Assembly: GCF_003248505.1 (NCBI RefSeq)
Contig: NZ_QFOA01000019.1
Location: 1 to 47,442 of the forward strand
Reading direction: 5' to 3'
Origin: Sphingobium sp.
GTDB taxonomy: Bacteria; Pseudomonadota; Alphaproteobacteria; Sphingomonadales; Sphingomonadaceae
Length of the DNA: 47,442 nt
Shown here: positions 15,679 through 24,699 of the stretch, piece after piece
Numbering within the stretch: position 1 is the first letter of the stretch
How the letters are laid out: each line of letters opens with the position of its first letter
The notes under the pieces: generated by a model
Told to the model about the DNA's origin: nothing
Database searches by the model: none
What the model saw: the letters and a program-made list of their open reading frames with translations, nothing else
Translations under genes and position numbers: made by a program

Positions 15679-17444
15679 CTTCTACCCCTGCGGCTGCGTT
15701 CCAGCCACCAAAGCAGAGCACTCGCCCCAAACCAGCCGAGCCACCAGAGCCATGCCGGAACATACGCTGAAGCGTGAGTCTCGACAGGACTGGCGGTCGT
15801 GGGGGTCGCAAGCAGCGCTGTTGCCTGTCGGTCTCTGGCAAGCCGCATAGTCGCAAGGGCGTCGCGGTCACGGACATAAACAGCTCGCCATATCTTACCG
15901 TCTGCGACCTTATACCAGCCAGGCTCCTCCGGCCAGAAAGCCGCGCAACCATTTACCGGGATCAGCCGCAAGCGCCTTCCCCCCGGCGCTTCCAATTGCG
16001 TAGCCTTTTGGACGCCGCATAGCGTTGCGCGCTCCCCCACCCAATAGGCGGCTGTGTCGATGACGCTGGTCGTTACGGGCCGGGCTACGGCGGACAGCAA
16101 AGCGCTCCACCAGTCGCCATGCAGGTCGCGTCGTCCCGTCAATGTCAGGCCATAGCTGTCGGTTGGGGTGAAGATAGCCACCCGTCCGGCGCCCATCGTG
16201 CGCCAGCCTGCCAGCACGGTACCGCCAGCGTCGCGAAGGAGGGGAACGACGCCCGTGCCACCGGGCACTAAATCGACCCTGCTGACATCGGGCAGCGGAT
16301 CATCGGGCGAGGCCAAGTCTGGCGGTGTATCGTCGTTGCCGATGCCCTGGCGGGTGGCAGCGACAGTGGTAGACTGCGGCTTCGGGAGCGCGAGGGGAGC
16401 CAGGCGGTTCGTACCGTCGAGCGTGAAGCCAAGGCCCCGCCATTGTCCTCGCGTCGTCACGTCCAAGGGGCCCGCGCTGTGCAGGATGAGGCCAAGGCCA
16501 TTTTTGGCCGCTGCGGTCAGGGCGTTGCGAGCGGCCGGCCAGCTGCGGTCGTCGACAATGGCGGCGTCGAACCGCTTGAGGCTGCCAGCATCGAGCGAAA
16601 CGGGCGCGTCGCCCAAAGACACCCCGCCGCCTGCCGCACTTTGCGCCACCACGTCGAAACCTGAATCTTCGGCCCAGCGCCGCAGATATTTGGCTTCGGG
16701 GCCAGGTCCGCCCGAAAGGATCAGAAGTCGGGTGCGGGGGGCTTCCTCCACCCATATCGGCACTGCCGCCTGTTCGATCGCCCGCTTGCCCTGCATGATG
16801 CGCAGCGTGAAAAGCGCCGTTCCCGCAGCCCGCGCCGTTCCAGCCACCAGAAATTTACCGCCTTCACCGACAGGTTGCGCATCGGTGACGCGTCCGGCGG
16901 GGTCGAGCAGTACCACGCGTGCATCCGCCAGACCGGCAACCGTCCCGCCGACCTCGAAGCGCGATCCGGGCGCGATTGCGCGCGGGGAAGCAAGATGGAG
17001 GAGGCCGGTAGGGGAAGCGCCTCGATCGAACCGCACGGAAAGGCCGTGTGCATGGTCCACGTCCCGTGGCTTGAGGCCGTTACCCAGCACAGTGACAGTT
17101 TGGGCATCGGGATATCGGCGCAATGCGGTAGCGAGATCGGGCATCCGCTCTCCCCCTGCGACCGAAGGCGCTTCGGGCAGGAGGATGAGCGGATCGCCGC
17201 TGCCGGCCGGCAGGACAGGCGCACCCGCCGTTGCAATGCGAAGCGACGGAGCGCTCCCCATCCGGCTCGGCGGGTAAAGCGCGCCATAAAGAAGGATCGC
17301 GGTGATCGGTTGAAGAATGATAAGTAGGGCAAGTCGAAGCGGCTCCGCGCGGAGTGCTGCCGCTTTTTGCCAGAGGGTGAGGCGAACTGTGGCGCCCAGC
17401 GTCCCTAGCGCCAGCAGAGCGGCCACGATGGTCTGGGGCGTCAT
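15654..17444 (-). CDS. Large membrane protein with GATase-like domain, MoxR operon
   Basis: This 596-aa protein has two N-terminal membrane segments (TIVAALLALGTLGATVRL and LALLIILQPITAILLYGAL), a long extracytoplasmic part and a C-terminal helix (PAWLWWLGWFGASALLWWL). The middle (RLLILSGGPGPEAKYLRRWAEDSGFDV to GLGLILHSAGPL) has the strand and turn pattern of a class I glutamine-amidotransferase fold but no nucleophile Cys. Homologues regularly close MoxR/DUF58/BatA gene clusters. It overlaps the DUF4175 gene by ATGA at 17441-17444, so start 17444 is well supported. Function unknown; likely envelope-located partner of the MoxR system. Confidence 0.65.
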   Translation of the reverse strand: MTPQTIVAALLALGTLGATVRLTLWQKAAALRAEPLRLALLIILQPITAILLYGALYPPSRMGSAPSLRIATAGAPVLPAGSGDPLILLPEAPSVAGGERMPDLATALRRYPDAQTVTVLGNGLKPRDVDHAHGLSVRFDRGASPTGLLHLASPRAIAPGSRFEVGGTVAGLADARVVLLDPAGRVTDAQPVGEGGKFLVAGTARAAGTALFTLRIMQGKRAIEQAAVPIWVEEAPRTRLLILSGGPGPEAKYLRRWAEDSGFDVVAQSAAGGGVSLGDAPVSLDAGSLKRFDAAIVDDRSWPAARNALTAAAKNGLGLILHSAGPLDVTTRGQWRGLGFTLDGTNRLAPLALPKPQSTTVAATRQGIGNDDTPPDLASPDDPLPDVSRVDLVPGGTGVVPLLRDAGGTVLAGWRTMGAGRVAIFTPTDSYGLTLTGRRDLHGDWWSALLSAVARPVTTSVIDTAAYWVGERATLCGVQKATQLEAPGGRRLRLIPVNGCAAFWPEEPGWYKVADGKIWRAVYVRDRDALATMRLARDRQATALLATPTTASPVETHASAYVPAWLWWLGWFGASALLWWLERSRRGRSQDTRSTM

Positions 17445-19558
17445 CGGCTGGCTCCGATCATGCCGAGATAGCGTTTGCCCCGCGCATCGGGCGTGCTGCG
17501 ACGGGTAGCTTGGCCCATCGGTCGCTCCATGGCGCGCCAAACTTGGGCGCGCAGCGCGTCACGGCATCGCTTGCAACCGGGATCGCGCCGAACCGCGTCG
17601 ATCGCGCCCGACAGCGCCAGCGCGTCGGGAAGACGCGAGGCATTCGCGCGGCTCCAGCTTTCCAGCGGCGCAAGGTCGATAGCGCCCGCGATCGCGTCAG
17701 GCCCGTCACCCAGCGCCCGCCACGCCGCCGCGGCGGGACCGTCGCCACGCTCCACCGGGGGCGTCGCCAATATGCGGCTGGCGATCCCCTCGCGCTTGCC
17801 CGTCATCCGTCGCGATGGATCGAACGGCGGCAGTTCGGGACCGACGCGGGAGAGGAATATGCGCGTTGCCTGCTGGACATCCTTGATGAAGCGCAGAGCC
17901 TTGTAAGCGAAGGGAAGGGCGAGGTCGGGATGCCCTTGTTTCAGTTCCCGTTCCGACAGCCACATCTGGTCGACCGCCTGTTTCAGAACCGCGCGTGTTT
18001 CGGGCGGAAGGCTGGACGCCTGCGCATCGTCATGCGGGTGGCCGAATTCGGCGAGCACGTCCTCAGGCGCGCCGAAACCGGCCCGGGGCTGGTTGGGCGG
18101 GCCACCATGATCGTGGCCGTCGCCCTCCGAATGGCCATCCTCGTCCGCCCCCGGAAGCTCCGGCTCACCTTCGTGCTCCCCGCCCAGAAACTGGCTGTAG
18201 CGACCGCGCAGGATTTGCTGATCGTTCCCGATCTGGCCGGAGCGACCGAGATAGCGATCGGCGGTCAGCGACCGTTTTTGCTTTAGCAAAGCCTCCGCGT
18301 CGATGATGATCTGCCGCTGGCTGCGGAAATAGGCGGGGAGCGTCGTGTTCACCATGCCGGTCAGGCCGCCGCTTTCAGGCTGTTTCGCGGACGGCCAGCG
18401 CAGGATGAGGCTGGGGCCGCGCGTTTCCTGGGGGTTGGGGCTATGGTTGTCCCGGACGATGAGCTGTACCACCATGTCGCCGCCTGCGGAGAAGCCCAAG
18501 CGCGTAAAGTCCAAGGTCGGCGAGAAGCGCTTTTCGCGCACGCCGCCGCTGCCGTTCACCGCCATTTCCCGTTCGCTGAACGTGACATTCTCGCCTTCGC
18601 CCAGCGCCAGCGTAATGCGCAGCCGGGCGGTGCCGTTGACGCCATAATCGTCGGTAGCGCCGAAAACCGGGGTCCAACTGCGCTGGCCCGCAGACACCAT
18701 CGTAAGCCCGCTGGCGGGGGATACGGCCTTCACCTGCGGCGGCATGTCGGGGATGGCGTCGATCCGGTGGAGCGGCGGGGTCGCACCGCGCCCCTCAGCG
18801 GGATCGACGCGGTAAAGGAATGCGCCCTCCGCCACGCGGCTGGCAATCCAATCCCGCCCGTCGCGTTGCAGCGTCAGCGGCTGACCGCCGAGCAGGAGAA
18901 GGCGAGGCACGCGAGCGTCTGGCGAAAAGCGCAGTCGCCATTCCAGCCGCGAACCCGTTGCCACCCGCGCGTCGAGGGAGGCGGAATCGCGGATCGGCAA
19001 ACCGGTGTAGGCGGGAGGAAGAATGCGGAGATTTTGTCCCACCAGTGCCGGGATGCCGGGTGTTGTGACCAATCCCTCGCTGCTGAGGCTGAGTATCGGC
19101 GCGTCATGGGGATAACGGGGCCATAGCAGGGCAAGCGCCGTAAGCAATGCGGCAACGCCGATGACCAAGGCCAGCGGTCGCACATTCCACGTGGGTGCCA
19201 GTTCCTCGGCATTGACGGTGGCAAGACGCGGGGCGATCCGCGAGCGCTGCAAATGTTGCAGCGGGCCGAGTGCGTCCTCGCCGAACAGCAGCGCGCTGCT
19301 ATCCTCCAGTTCGGGATGACGGGTGTCGAGCGCCCGGATCAGCCAACCGGTCGTGAAGCGGTTTGCGCGGCGAAACGCGACAGCGAAAGAGACAGCTGAA
19401 ACGATTATCGCAACGCCCGTCGCGGCGAACGGACCTGCCATGCGGAGGACGATGGCGCACAATGTGACGACAATGGGAAGTGCGAATGCGCCTGTTTCCA
19501 TCAGCACACGGCGGCGGGCCGGAGCGATCCATTCGGTTGCGGAGACAAAAGCCGTCAT
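17441..19558 (-). CDS. DUF4175 domain membrane protein with His/Asp-rich insert
   Basis: This 705-aa protein starts with paired membrane helices (ALPIVVTLCAIVLRMAGPF and ATGVAIIVSAVSFAVAF), has a third (ALVIGVAALLTALALLW), then an Ig-like periplasmic part and a long helical C-terminal part, the layout of DUF4175 proteins. A stretch near residues 455-510 is rich in His, Asp and Glu (GHSEGDGHDHGG and FGHPHDD), unusual for the family and suggestive of metal binding. It overlaps the BatA-like gene at 19555-19558 and the next gene at 17441-17444, so the whole block is translationally coupled. It probably works at the membrane with the MoxR ATPase. Exact role unknown. Confidence 0.75.
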   Translation of the reverse strand: MTAFVSATEWIAPARRRVLMETGAFALPIVVTLCAIVLRMAGPFAATGVAIIVSAVSFAVAFRRANRFTTGWLIRALDTRHPELEDSSALLFGEDALGPLQHLQRSRIAPRLATVNAEELAPTWNVRPLALVIGVAALLTALALLWPRYPHDAPILSLSSEGLVTTPGIPALVGQNLRILPPAYTGLPIRDSASLDARVATGSRLEWRLRFSPDARVPRLLLLGGQPLTLQRDGRDWIASRVAEGAFLYRVDPAEGRGATPPLHRIDAIPDMPPQVKAVSPASGLTMVSAGQRSWTPVFGATDDYGVNGTARLRITLALGEGENVTFSEREMAVNGSGGVREKRFSPTLDFTRLGFSAGGDMVVQLIVRDNHSPNPQETRGPSLILRWPSAKQPESGGLTGMVNTTLPAYFRSQRQIIIDAEALLKQKRSLTADRYLGRSGQIGNDQQILRGRYSQFLGGEHEGEPELPGADEDGHSEGDGHDHGGPPNQPRAGFGAPEDVLAEFGHPHDDAQASSLPPETRAVLKQAVDQMWLSERELKQGHPDLALPFAYKALRFIKDVQQATRIFLSRVGPELPPFDPSRRMTGKREGIASRILATPPVERGDGPAAAAWRALGDGPDAIAGAIDLAPLESWSRANASRLPDALALSGAIDAVRRDPGCKRCRDALRAQVWRAMERPMGQATRRSTPDARGKRYLGMIGASR

Positions 19559-20700
19559 GGCGTCGGTCCCCGTTGGCGTCGCGTGGCAATCCAGCGTTCG
19601 GCGCACAGGAGCGCCGCGATCAGCACCGCAAGCCAAGGGCGCAGGTCGTCGGGACGGGGCAGGGGCGCAGGGCCGCCGGGGAGCGGGGCGTAGTCGCTCG
19701 CGACAGCGCGCATGGGCGGAGACACCGGAGCGATCAGGTCACGCAACCGGTCCGGGAAGTCGCTTTCGAGCAGGACGGGCATGTGAGAAGGCGACAACGA
19801 ACGAGACAGCCGAATCACATATCCTTCGCCGATCTTTCCCTTTTTTGCCAAAAGGTTACCTCGATAATCGAACCAGATCGGGAAAGTGGCGGCATCTTCG
19901 GGCCAACGCGTGTCGGCCGCGACGATCGCCTGCCCGCCACGCTCCACCCACCTTGTCAGCGCGTCCGGCACCGTGCCGCCCGCCATCCAGAACAACGTCG
20001 TGCCGATCGGCGGGAGCGGGGCAGAGGGCGAGGCCGTATCAAGGGGGCGCGGGTTACCCGGAGCGGCCCAGGCTGAAGCGGAAGCGCGCAGATAGAGAAT
20101 GTCCGGGCGATGCGCTGCGTCGGCGCGGATGGCAATGCGTGGCAGCGAGGCCGGAGGGGGAAGCGGCACGGGGGTTGCCCCGCGCGTGACTTGCCAACGG
20201 ATCTGTCGCGATAGGCGGGGACGCTCGGCATCCGCACCGTCGATTACCGATGGTGCGACAATGGTGAGGGGCGTGCCCGGCGGCAAGGCGGCATCGAGTT
20301 CGCGGATCAAACTCGCGGTCGGCAGGGCGGCGGAGGGGCGGGGCGCGTCGATTGGCGGGAAACCGGGGGCAAGCCAATGCGCGCGCCGCCCCCGGTCATT
20401 TTCGGCGTCGTATCGCGCACCGGGAATGACAGCGACATAGGGTGCTTTATCCGACGCGCCGATCAGCACGGGCTGCGCCAGCCAGAGCGCGACGAGCGCC
20501 AGCAGCAGCATTCGCAGAAGCAGCAGCAATCGCTCGTCGAAGCGCAGGCGGGATCGTGGCTTTGGCCTTTCGCTCAGCCAGCGCAGCGCCGCGAAATCGG
20601 TAAGGCGCTGCTCGCTGCGCCGCGCGATGTGAATGGCGAGCGGCACGATGAGGCTCGCGAGTGCGGCAAGGCCGAGCGGAAAGAGAAGAGTGACGCTCAA
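19555..20700 (-). CDS. BatA-domain membrane protein
   Basis: This 381-aa protein begins with the BatA N-terminal domain (PF07584): a hydrophobic helix LFPLGLAALASLIVPLAIHIARRSEQR, then FAALRWLSERPKPRSRLRFDERLLLLLRMLLLALVALWLAQP, including the L-x-R-L-L-L pattern and the second helix. The rest is likely periplasmic and ends in a helix followed by RWIATRRQR. No VWA MIDAS motif is visible, so it is the short BatA-like form. ATGA overlaps on both sides (20697-20700 and 19555-19558) tie it to DUF58 and DUF4175. Confidence 0.75.
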   Translation of the reverse strand: MSVTLLFPLGLAALASLIVPLAIHIARRSEQRLTDFAALRWLSERPKPRSRLRFDERLLLLLRMLLLALVALWLAQPVLIGASDKAPYVAVIPGARYDAENDRGRRAHWLAPGFPPIDAPRPSAALPTASLIRELDAALPPGTPLTIVAPSVIDGADAERPRLSRQIRWQVTRGATPVPLPPPASLPRIAIRADAAHRPDILYLRASASAWAAPGNPRPLDTASPSAPLPPIGTTLFWMAGGTVPDALTRWVERGGQAIVAADTRWPEDAATFPIWFDYRGNLLAKKGKIGEGYVIRLSRSLSPSHMPVLLESDFPDRLRDLIAPVSPPMRAVASDYAPLPGGPAPLPRPDDLRPWLAVLIAALLCAERWIATRRQRGPTP

Positions 20701-21584
20701 CCCCGGGCCTCACCTTTGCCGAACAGGCGGCGGAGCGGAAGGTCGACCGGTTCGTCCAGGACATGCGTGACATGGCCTATCCCCACGCCGTCGAGCCGCC
20801 GGTGCAGCCGGTCGCGCGCCTGCGCGAAGCGGGCAAGGAAGTCGGCGCGCAAGGCTGCGCCGTCCGCCTGCAATTCCTCACCCGTTTCGGGATCGCGGAA
20901 CCGATGCCCGCCATCGAAGGGGAAGTCGCGTTCCGCGACCGTCAGCATTTCGACCACCAGCGTTTCTCGTCCGGCCGCTGCCAGCTTTTCGGCAAGGGCG
21001 GCGGCGGCCTCATCGAAACAGTCGCTCAGCAACAGGACGATGTCGTGCTTGCCGATCCGGTCCCAAAGCGGCGCAAGCTGCCCCGCATCGGCGAACCGGC
21101 GTGCAGGCGAAAGCGCCGTGAGTGCGATCCGCATCCGGTCGCGCTGGCGAAGGCCGGTCGCGGCGGGCACCATCGTCAGGCCTTCGTCGCTAAGCGCGAT
21201 GAGGCCGAAGCGATCTCCCTGGCCCATCGCGACTTCGGCGACGGCGCTGGCCAATGCTTTCGCCGCGTCGAGGCGGGCGTAGTCGGGCCGGTCGCCATCC
21301 GCCTGCGCCATCGAGGCACTGGCGTCGATCAATATCCAGATGGCGACCGGGCTTTCCCGTTCCGCCTCGCGGACGAAGAATTTGTCGGACCGGGCGTAGA
21401 GCTTCCAGTCGATCTGCCGCAGTTCGTCGCCGGGTTCATAGGCGCGATATTGCGCGAATTCGAGGCCTGCGCCCCTGCTGTGGCTTCGATGCAGCCCTAT
21501 GCCCCGCGCGCCGATGGCCCGGCGCGTGACGATGCGCAAACCGCGCAGGCGGCTGCGGACGTCGGGAGGCAGCATGTCCGTCAC
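20697..21584 (-). CDS. DUF58 domain protein, VWA-like
   Basis: This 295-aa cytoplasmic protein matches DUF58: the diagnostic block RAYEPGDELRQIDWKLYARSDKFFVRE (about 47-73), then IWILIDASASM (about 82-92), whose D-x-S-x-S is the VWA metal-site motif. DUF58 proteins act with MoxR ATPases as metal-dependent adaptors. The gene starts ten bases after the moxR stop and overlaps the BatA-like gene by four bases, giving the standard MoxR-DUF58-BatA order. Confidence 0.88.
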   Translation of the reverse strand: MTDMLPPDVRSRLRGLRIVTRRAIGARGIGLHRSHSRGAGLEFAQYRAYEPGDELRQIDWKLYARSDKFFVREAERESPVAIWILIDASASMAQADGDRPDYARLDAAKALASAVAEVAMGQGDRFGLIALSDEGLTMVPAATGLRQRDRMRIALTALSPARRFADAGQLAPLWDRIGKHDIVLLLSDCFDEAAAALAEKLAAAGRETLVVEMLTVAERDFPFDGGHRFRDPETGEELQADGAALRADFLARFAQARDRLHRRLDGVGIGHVTHVLDEPVDLPLRRLFGKGEARG

Positions 21585-21594
21585 GGTGGGGCTT

Positions 21595-22584
21595 TCAGCC
21601 GAGCGGAACGGCGCGGATCAGGGCGGCGACGACATCGTCCGCGCTGCGTCCCTCGGCCTCGGCCGCGAAGGAAAGAAGCAGGCGGTGGCGCATCACCGGC
21701 GCTGCAAGCGCGGCGATATCGTCCCGTGTCGCGGCGAGGCGACCGTGGAGCAGCGCACGCGCCTTGGCGCAAAGGATGAGCGCCTGCCCGGCACGCGGCC
21801 CGGCACCCCATTTCACATATTTGCGAATTTCCTCTGGCGTCGCTTCGCCGGGACGGCTCGCGCGGATAAGGCGCGTGACCCAGGCGAGCAGGTCGTCGCT
21901 CAGATGCACGTCGCGCACCAGTGCCTGAAGCGCCAGCACTTCTTCCCCCTGCATGACGGCGGGGACCGCGGCGCCGCCCGCGCCGGTCGTTTGGGCCAGG
22001 ATGGCACGTTCCTCCTCCTCGCTGGGATAATCGACGCGGATATGGAGGAGGAAGCGGTCGAGCTGTGCTTCGGGCAAGGGATAGGTGCCGGCTTGCTCCA
22101 GCGGGTTCTGCGTCGCCAGCACGAAGAAGGGGTTGGGCAGGCGGTGCGTGACGCCTGCATAGCTGACCGTCTTTTCCTGCATCGCTTCGAGCAGGGCGGC
22201 CTGCGTCTTGGGAGGAGTGCGGTTGAGTTCGTCGGCGAGCAGCAGATTGGTAAAGACCGGCCCCTGCTGGAACCGGAAGCTGCGATGCCCGGTGCCGTGA
22301 TCCTCCTCCAGCAATTCGGTGCCCAGAATGTCGCTGGGCATGAGGTCGGGGGTGAACTGAACCCGCCGGAATTCAAGCTTCAGCGCTTCGCCCAGCGAGC
22401 GCACCAGCAGCGTCTTGCCAAGGCCCGGAACCCCCTCCAGCAGGCAATGCCCGCCCGCGAGCAGGCCGATCAACAGTTGTTCGACCACTTCTGCCTGCCC
22501 GACGATCGCCTGCCCGATCGCGGCGCGCAAGTCGCCCAGACGCGCGAGGCGGCTTTCGATTTCGGCTTCGGTGATATCGTTCAT
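21595..22584 (-). CDS. MoxR-family AAA+ ATPase
   Basis: This 329-aa protein has Walker A GVPGLGKT (51-58), a Walker B region with LLADELNRTPPKTQAALLEAMQE, sensor segment NPFFVLATQNPLEQAGTYPLPEAQLDRF, and the C-terminal lid ending ADDVVAALIRAVPLG. This is the MoxR subfamily, chaperone-like ATPases that help assemble or activate metalloenzymes and envelope complexes. Start 22584 (MNDITEAEIE) is chosen because AAGGGA lies six bases upstream; an in-frame start at 22605 lacks support. It is first of five close-packed genes and lies 43 bases downstream of the DUF4159 gene. Confidence 0.92.
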   Translation of the reverse strand: MNDITEAEIESRLARLGDLRAAIGQAIVGQAEVVEQLLIGLLAGGHCLLEGVPGLGKTLLVRSLGEALKLEFRRVQFTPDLMPSDILGTELLEEDHGTGHRSFRFQQGPVFTNLLLADELNRTPPKTQAALLEAMQEKTVSYAGVTHRLPNPFFVLATQNPLEQAGTYPLPEAQLDRFLLHIRVDYPSEEEERAILAQTTGAGGAAVPAVMQGEEVLALQALVRDVHLSDDLLAWVTRLIRASRPGEATPEEIRKYVKWGAGPRAGQALILCAKARALLHGRLAATRDDIAALAAPVMRHRLLLSFAAEAEGRSADDVVAALIRAVPLG

Positions 22585-22627
22585 TTGCAGTCCCTTGCTG
22601 GGCATAGTTACAGAGGGGCGGGAAGCA

Positions 22628-23323
22628 TCACACCGTCAGCGCATACATCACGATGTTTACTGCGAACCGGGTGTTATCTTCGGCCAGGAAGCGCTTGTTG
22701 CGCCAATCATAATCCCACTCGCACCCATAATCCTTGTTGCTGTAGAGAATGCCGAGCCGCCCGTTCACCTCGATCCCCTTGAGATAATCGTGGACGAGGT
22801 CGTCGCCCCAGCCGTTGAGTTCGAACGCCGTGTTGGGCGGGCCGTCGAACTGGAAAAAGCTGCGATAGATGCCATGGGTCTTGGGCAAGGGTTTCAGGGC
22901 CTTGGGCCCGAAGATTTTCGCCATTTGCGCTTCGAAGGATCGGGCGAACAGGCCGTCTATGTCGTGGTTGCAATCGTCCACCATCACAAAGCCGCCGTTG
23001 CGGACATAGCGTTCGAAATTGCGGCGTTCGGCGGGGGAGAATTCGACGAGCTTGTGCCCCGCCATGTAGCAGAAGGGCGCGGTCAGCATCCGGGGGTCGG
23101 ACAGCGGGATCACATGTTCCTTGGGATCGACCCGCAGTGTCGTATAGTCGATGAGCGAGGTGATGATGTTCGACGGGGCGCGCTGATCCACGTCCCAGTC
23201 GCCCGAATCGTAGCGCAGGCGGGTGAACCAGAAGTCGTAGCCACCCGCTGCGGCGAGCGGCCGGGCGAGCAGCGTGCTCGCCAGACCGCCAGCCATCAGC
23301 CGAAGAAATTCGCCGCGCGTCAT
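22628..23323 (-). CDS. DUF4159 domain protein, exported
   Basis: This 231-aa protein opens with MTRGEFLRLMAGGLASTLLARPLAAA, a signal peptide with one Arg of a Tat-like motif. The mature part matches DUF4159: FWFTRLRYDSGDWDVDQ, YIRNGGFVMVDDC-like segment (RYVRNGGFVMVDDCNHD) and FGPKALKPLPKTHGIYRSFF, then WDYDWRNKRFLAEDNTRFAVNIVMYALT. DUF4159 proteins habitually accompany MoxR/BatA clusters and are predicted to act in the envelope. It sits between the tldE gene (16 bases upstream) and moxR. Confidence 0.82.
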   Translation of the reverse strand: MTRGEFLRLMAGGLASTLLARPLAAAGGYDFWFTRLRYDSGDWDVDQRAPSNIITSLIDYTTLRVDPKEHVIPLSDPRMLTAPFCYMAGHKLVEFSPAERRNFERYVRNGGFVMVDDCNHDIDGLFARSFEAQMAKIFGPKALKPLPKTHGIYRSFFQFDGPPNTAFELNGWGDDLVHDYLKGIEVNGRLGILYSNKDYGCEWDYDWRNKRFLAEDNTRFAVNIVMYALTV

Positions 23324-23339
23324 CCTCCGACCGACATGT

Positions 23340-24674
23340 TCAGACCGCGTCCGACAGCGAGGTGAAGGTGAAATCGCGCAGCTTCATGGGCGGAATCACC
23401 ATGACCATGTCGCTTTCGTCGCTCTTTACACGGACTGGCTTGCCGAATTCCTCCACATTGTTGAGCATGATCACGGGGCTTTCGTTGAAACGGAAATTCT
23501 TGATCGGATATTTGAGCTGCCCGTTCTCGATATAGAAAGTGCCGTCCCGGGTCAGGCCCGTGAGCAGCACCGTCTGCGGATCGACCATGCGGATATACCA
23601 GGTGCGGGAGACGAGGATGCCGCGTTCGGTCGAGCGGATAAGGTCGGCCGTGGACTTGGTGCCGCCCTGCATGATGACGTTTCCGAAACCGGCCTGTTCG
23701 GGCTTCCCCTGTTTTTGCGCCCAGTAGCGGCTGTAGTTCATGTTCATGAGCTTGCCGTTCTGGATGATCGGCATCTTCTTGCGGGGCAGGCCCTCGTCAT
23801 CCCAGGGGTAGACCGCCGCGCCGGGATAGGCGGGATCGGCGAACATGTTGACCTGAGGCCCGTAGACCTGTTCGCCGATCTTGTTGCCGCCGCCCTTTTT
23901 CGACAGGAAGCTGCGGCCTTCGTCGGCGGAGCGGGCGTCGAAGAAGAACATCATGAAGGCGATCAGACCGGCGGCGGCGGCAGGTTCGAGGATGACGGTA
24001 TATTTGCCCGGCTCCAGCGCCTGCGCGCCCGCCGATGCGCTCGCCTTGCGCATGGCGACGCGGATGTCCTCGCCCGCGTTGAACTGCGCCACGTCCTGCA
24101 CATTATGGCCGACCCAGCCCGAACCGCGCCCGTCCTCGGTGCGGACGGTGCAGGTATAGTCGCTGCTGGAGCCGGTCTGGTAACCGTAATTGCCTTTGTT
24201 GTTCATGAAGGCGACGAAGCCCGCCTGATCTTCCAGATAGCCAGCCGCAACGAGCTTTTCCGCGCGGCAGGGGGCGATGGAGTCCGTCGCAACCTTGGCG
24301 CGATAGGCAGGCGTGATGCCTGCCGTCGACGCGCTGAACGTGTCGGTCTTCATATAGGCCTGCTTGGACACCGCAGGCATGAATTCCGGATTTTCAGGTG
24401 CCAGCTTCGCCAGTTCCTCCGCACGGCGAACGACGCGTTCCAGCGCGGCGTCATCGAACTGGTTGATGGTGGCGGTGCCCACGCGCTTGCCATAGGCGAC
24501 CTGCACCTGAAGCTGGATATCGTCGGTCACACCGGCGGTGGACACGTCGTTGCGCGCGAAGCGGACATTGCCGCGCGTCATGCCGTTCAACTGGGCGGTG
24601 CATTCGTCCGCCTTGGAAAAGCCCACGACCTTGGTCAGGATAGCCTTGGCCTGCACTTCGGGAAGGATGCTCAT
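23340..24674 (-). CDS. tldE: TldE/PmbA-type peptidase subunit
   Basis: This 444-aa protein carries the TldD/PmbA fold without the HExxxH metal site seen in its partner, as expected of the non-catalytic TldE half. Marks include LNGMTRGNVRFARNDVSTAG, GRGSGWVGHNVQDVAQFN and LMNMNYSRYWAQKQGKPEQAGF, ending VMVIPPMKLRDFTFTSLSDAV. TldD and TldE form a heterodimer that degrades unfolded peptides and matures some modified peptides. AGGAGA about eight bases upstream supports ATG 24674. It has no signal peptide, unlike the TldD encoded just upstream, which is odd for a pair meant to meet. Confidence 0.82.
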   Translation of the reverse strand: MSILPEVQAKAILTKVVGFSKADECTAQLNGMTRGNVRFARNDVSTAGVTDDIQLQVQVAYGKRVGTATINQFDDAALERVVRRAEELAKLAPENPEFMPAVSKQAYMKTDTFSASTAGITPAYRAKVATDSIAPCRAEKLVAAGYLEDQAGFVAFMNNKGNYGYQTGSSSDYTCTVRTEDGRGSGWVGHNVQDVAQFNAGEDIRVAMRKASASAGAQALEPGKYTVILEPAAAAGLIAFMMFFFDARSADEGRSFLSKKGGGNKIGEQVYGPQVNMFADPAYPGAAVYPWDDEGLPRKKMPIIQNGKLMNMNYSRYWAQKQGKPEQAGFGNVIMQGGTKSTADLIRSTERGILVSRTWYIRMVDPQTVLLTGLTRDGTFYIENGQLKYPIKNFRFNESPVIMLNNVEEFGKPVRVKSDESDMVMVIPPMKLRDFTFTSLSDAV

Positions 24675-24699
24675 TTTTTCTGTCTCCTAAAGCGGTCTG

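Noticed and set aside
19390..19410. Repeat-like GACAGCTGA-ACGAT shared with 28508-28525
   Set aside because: One copy is inside the DUF4175 coding sequence, and the similarity is short; treated as chance.
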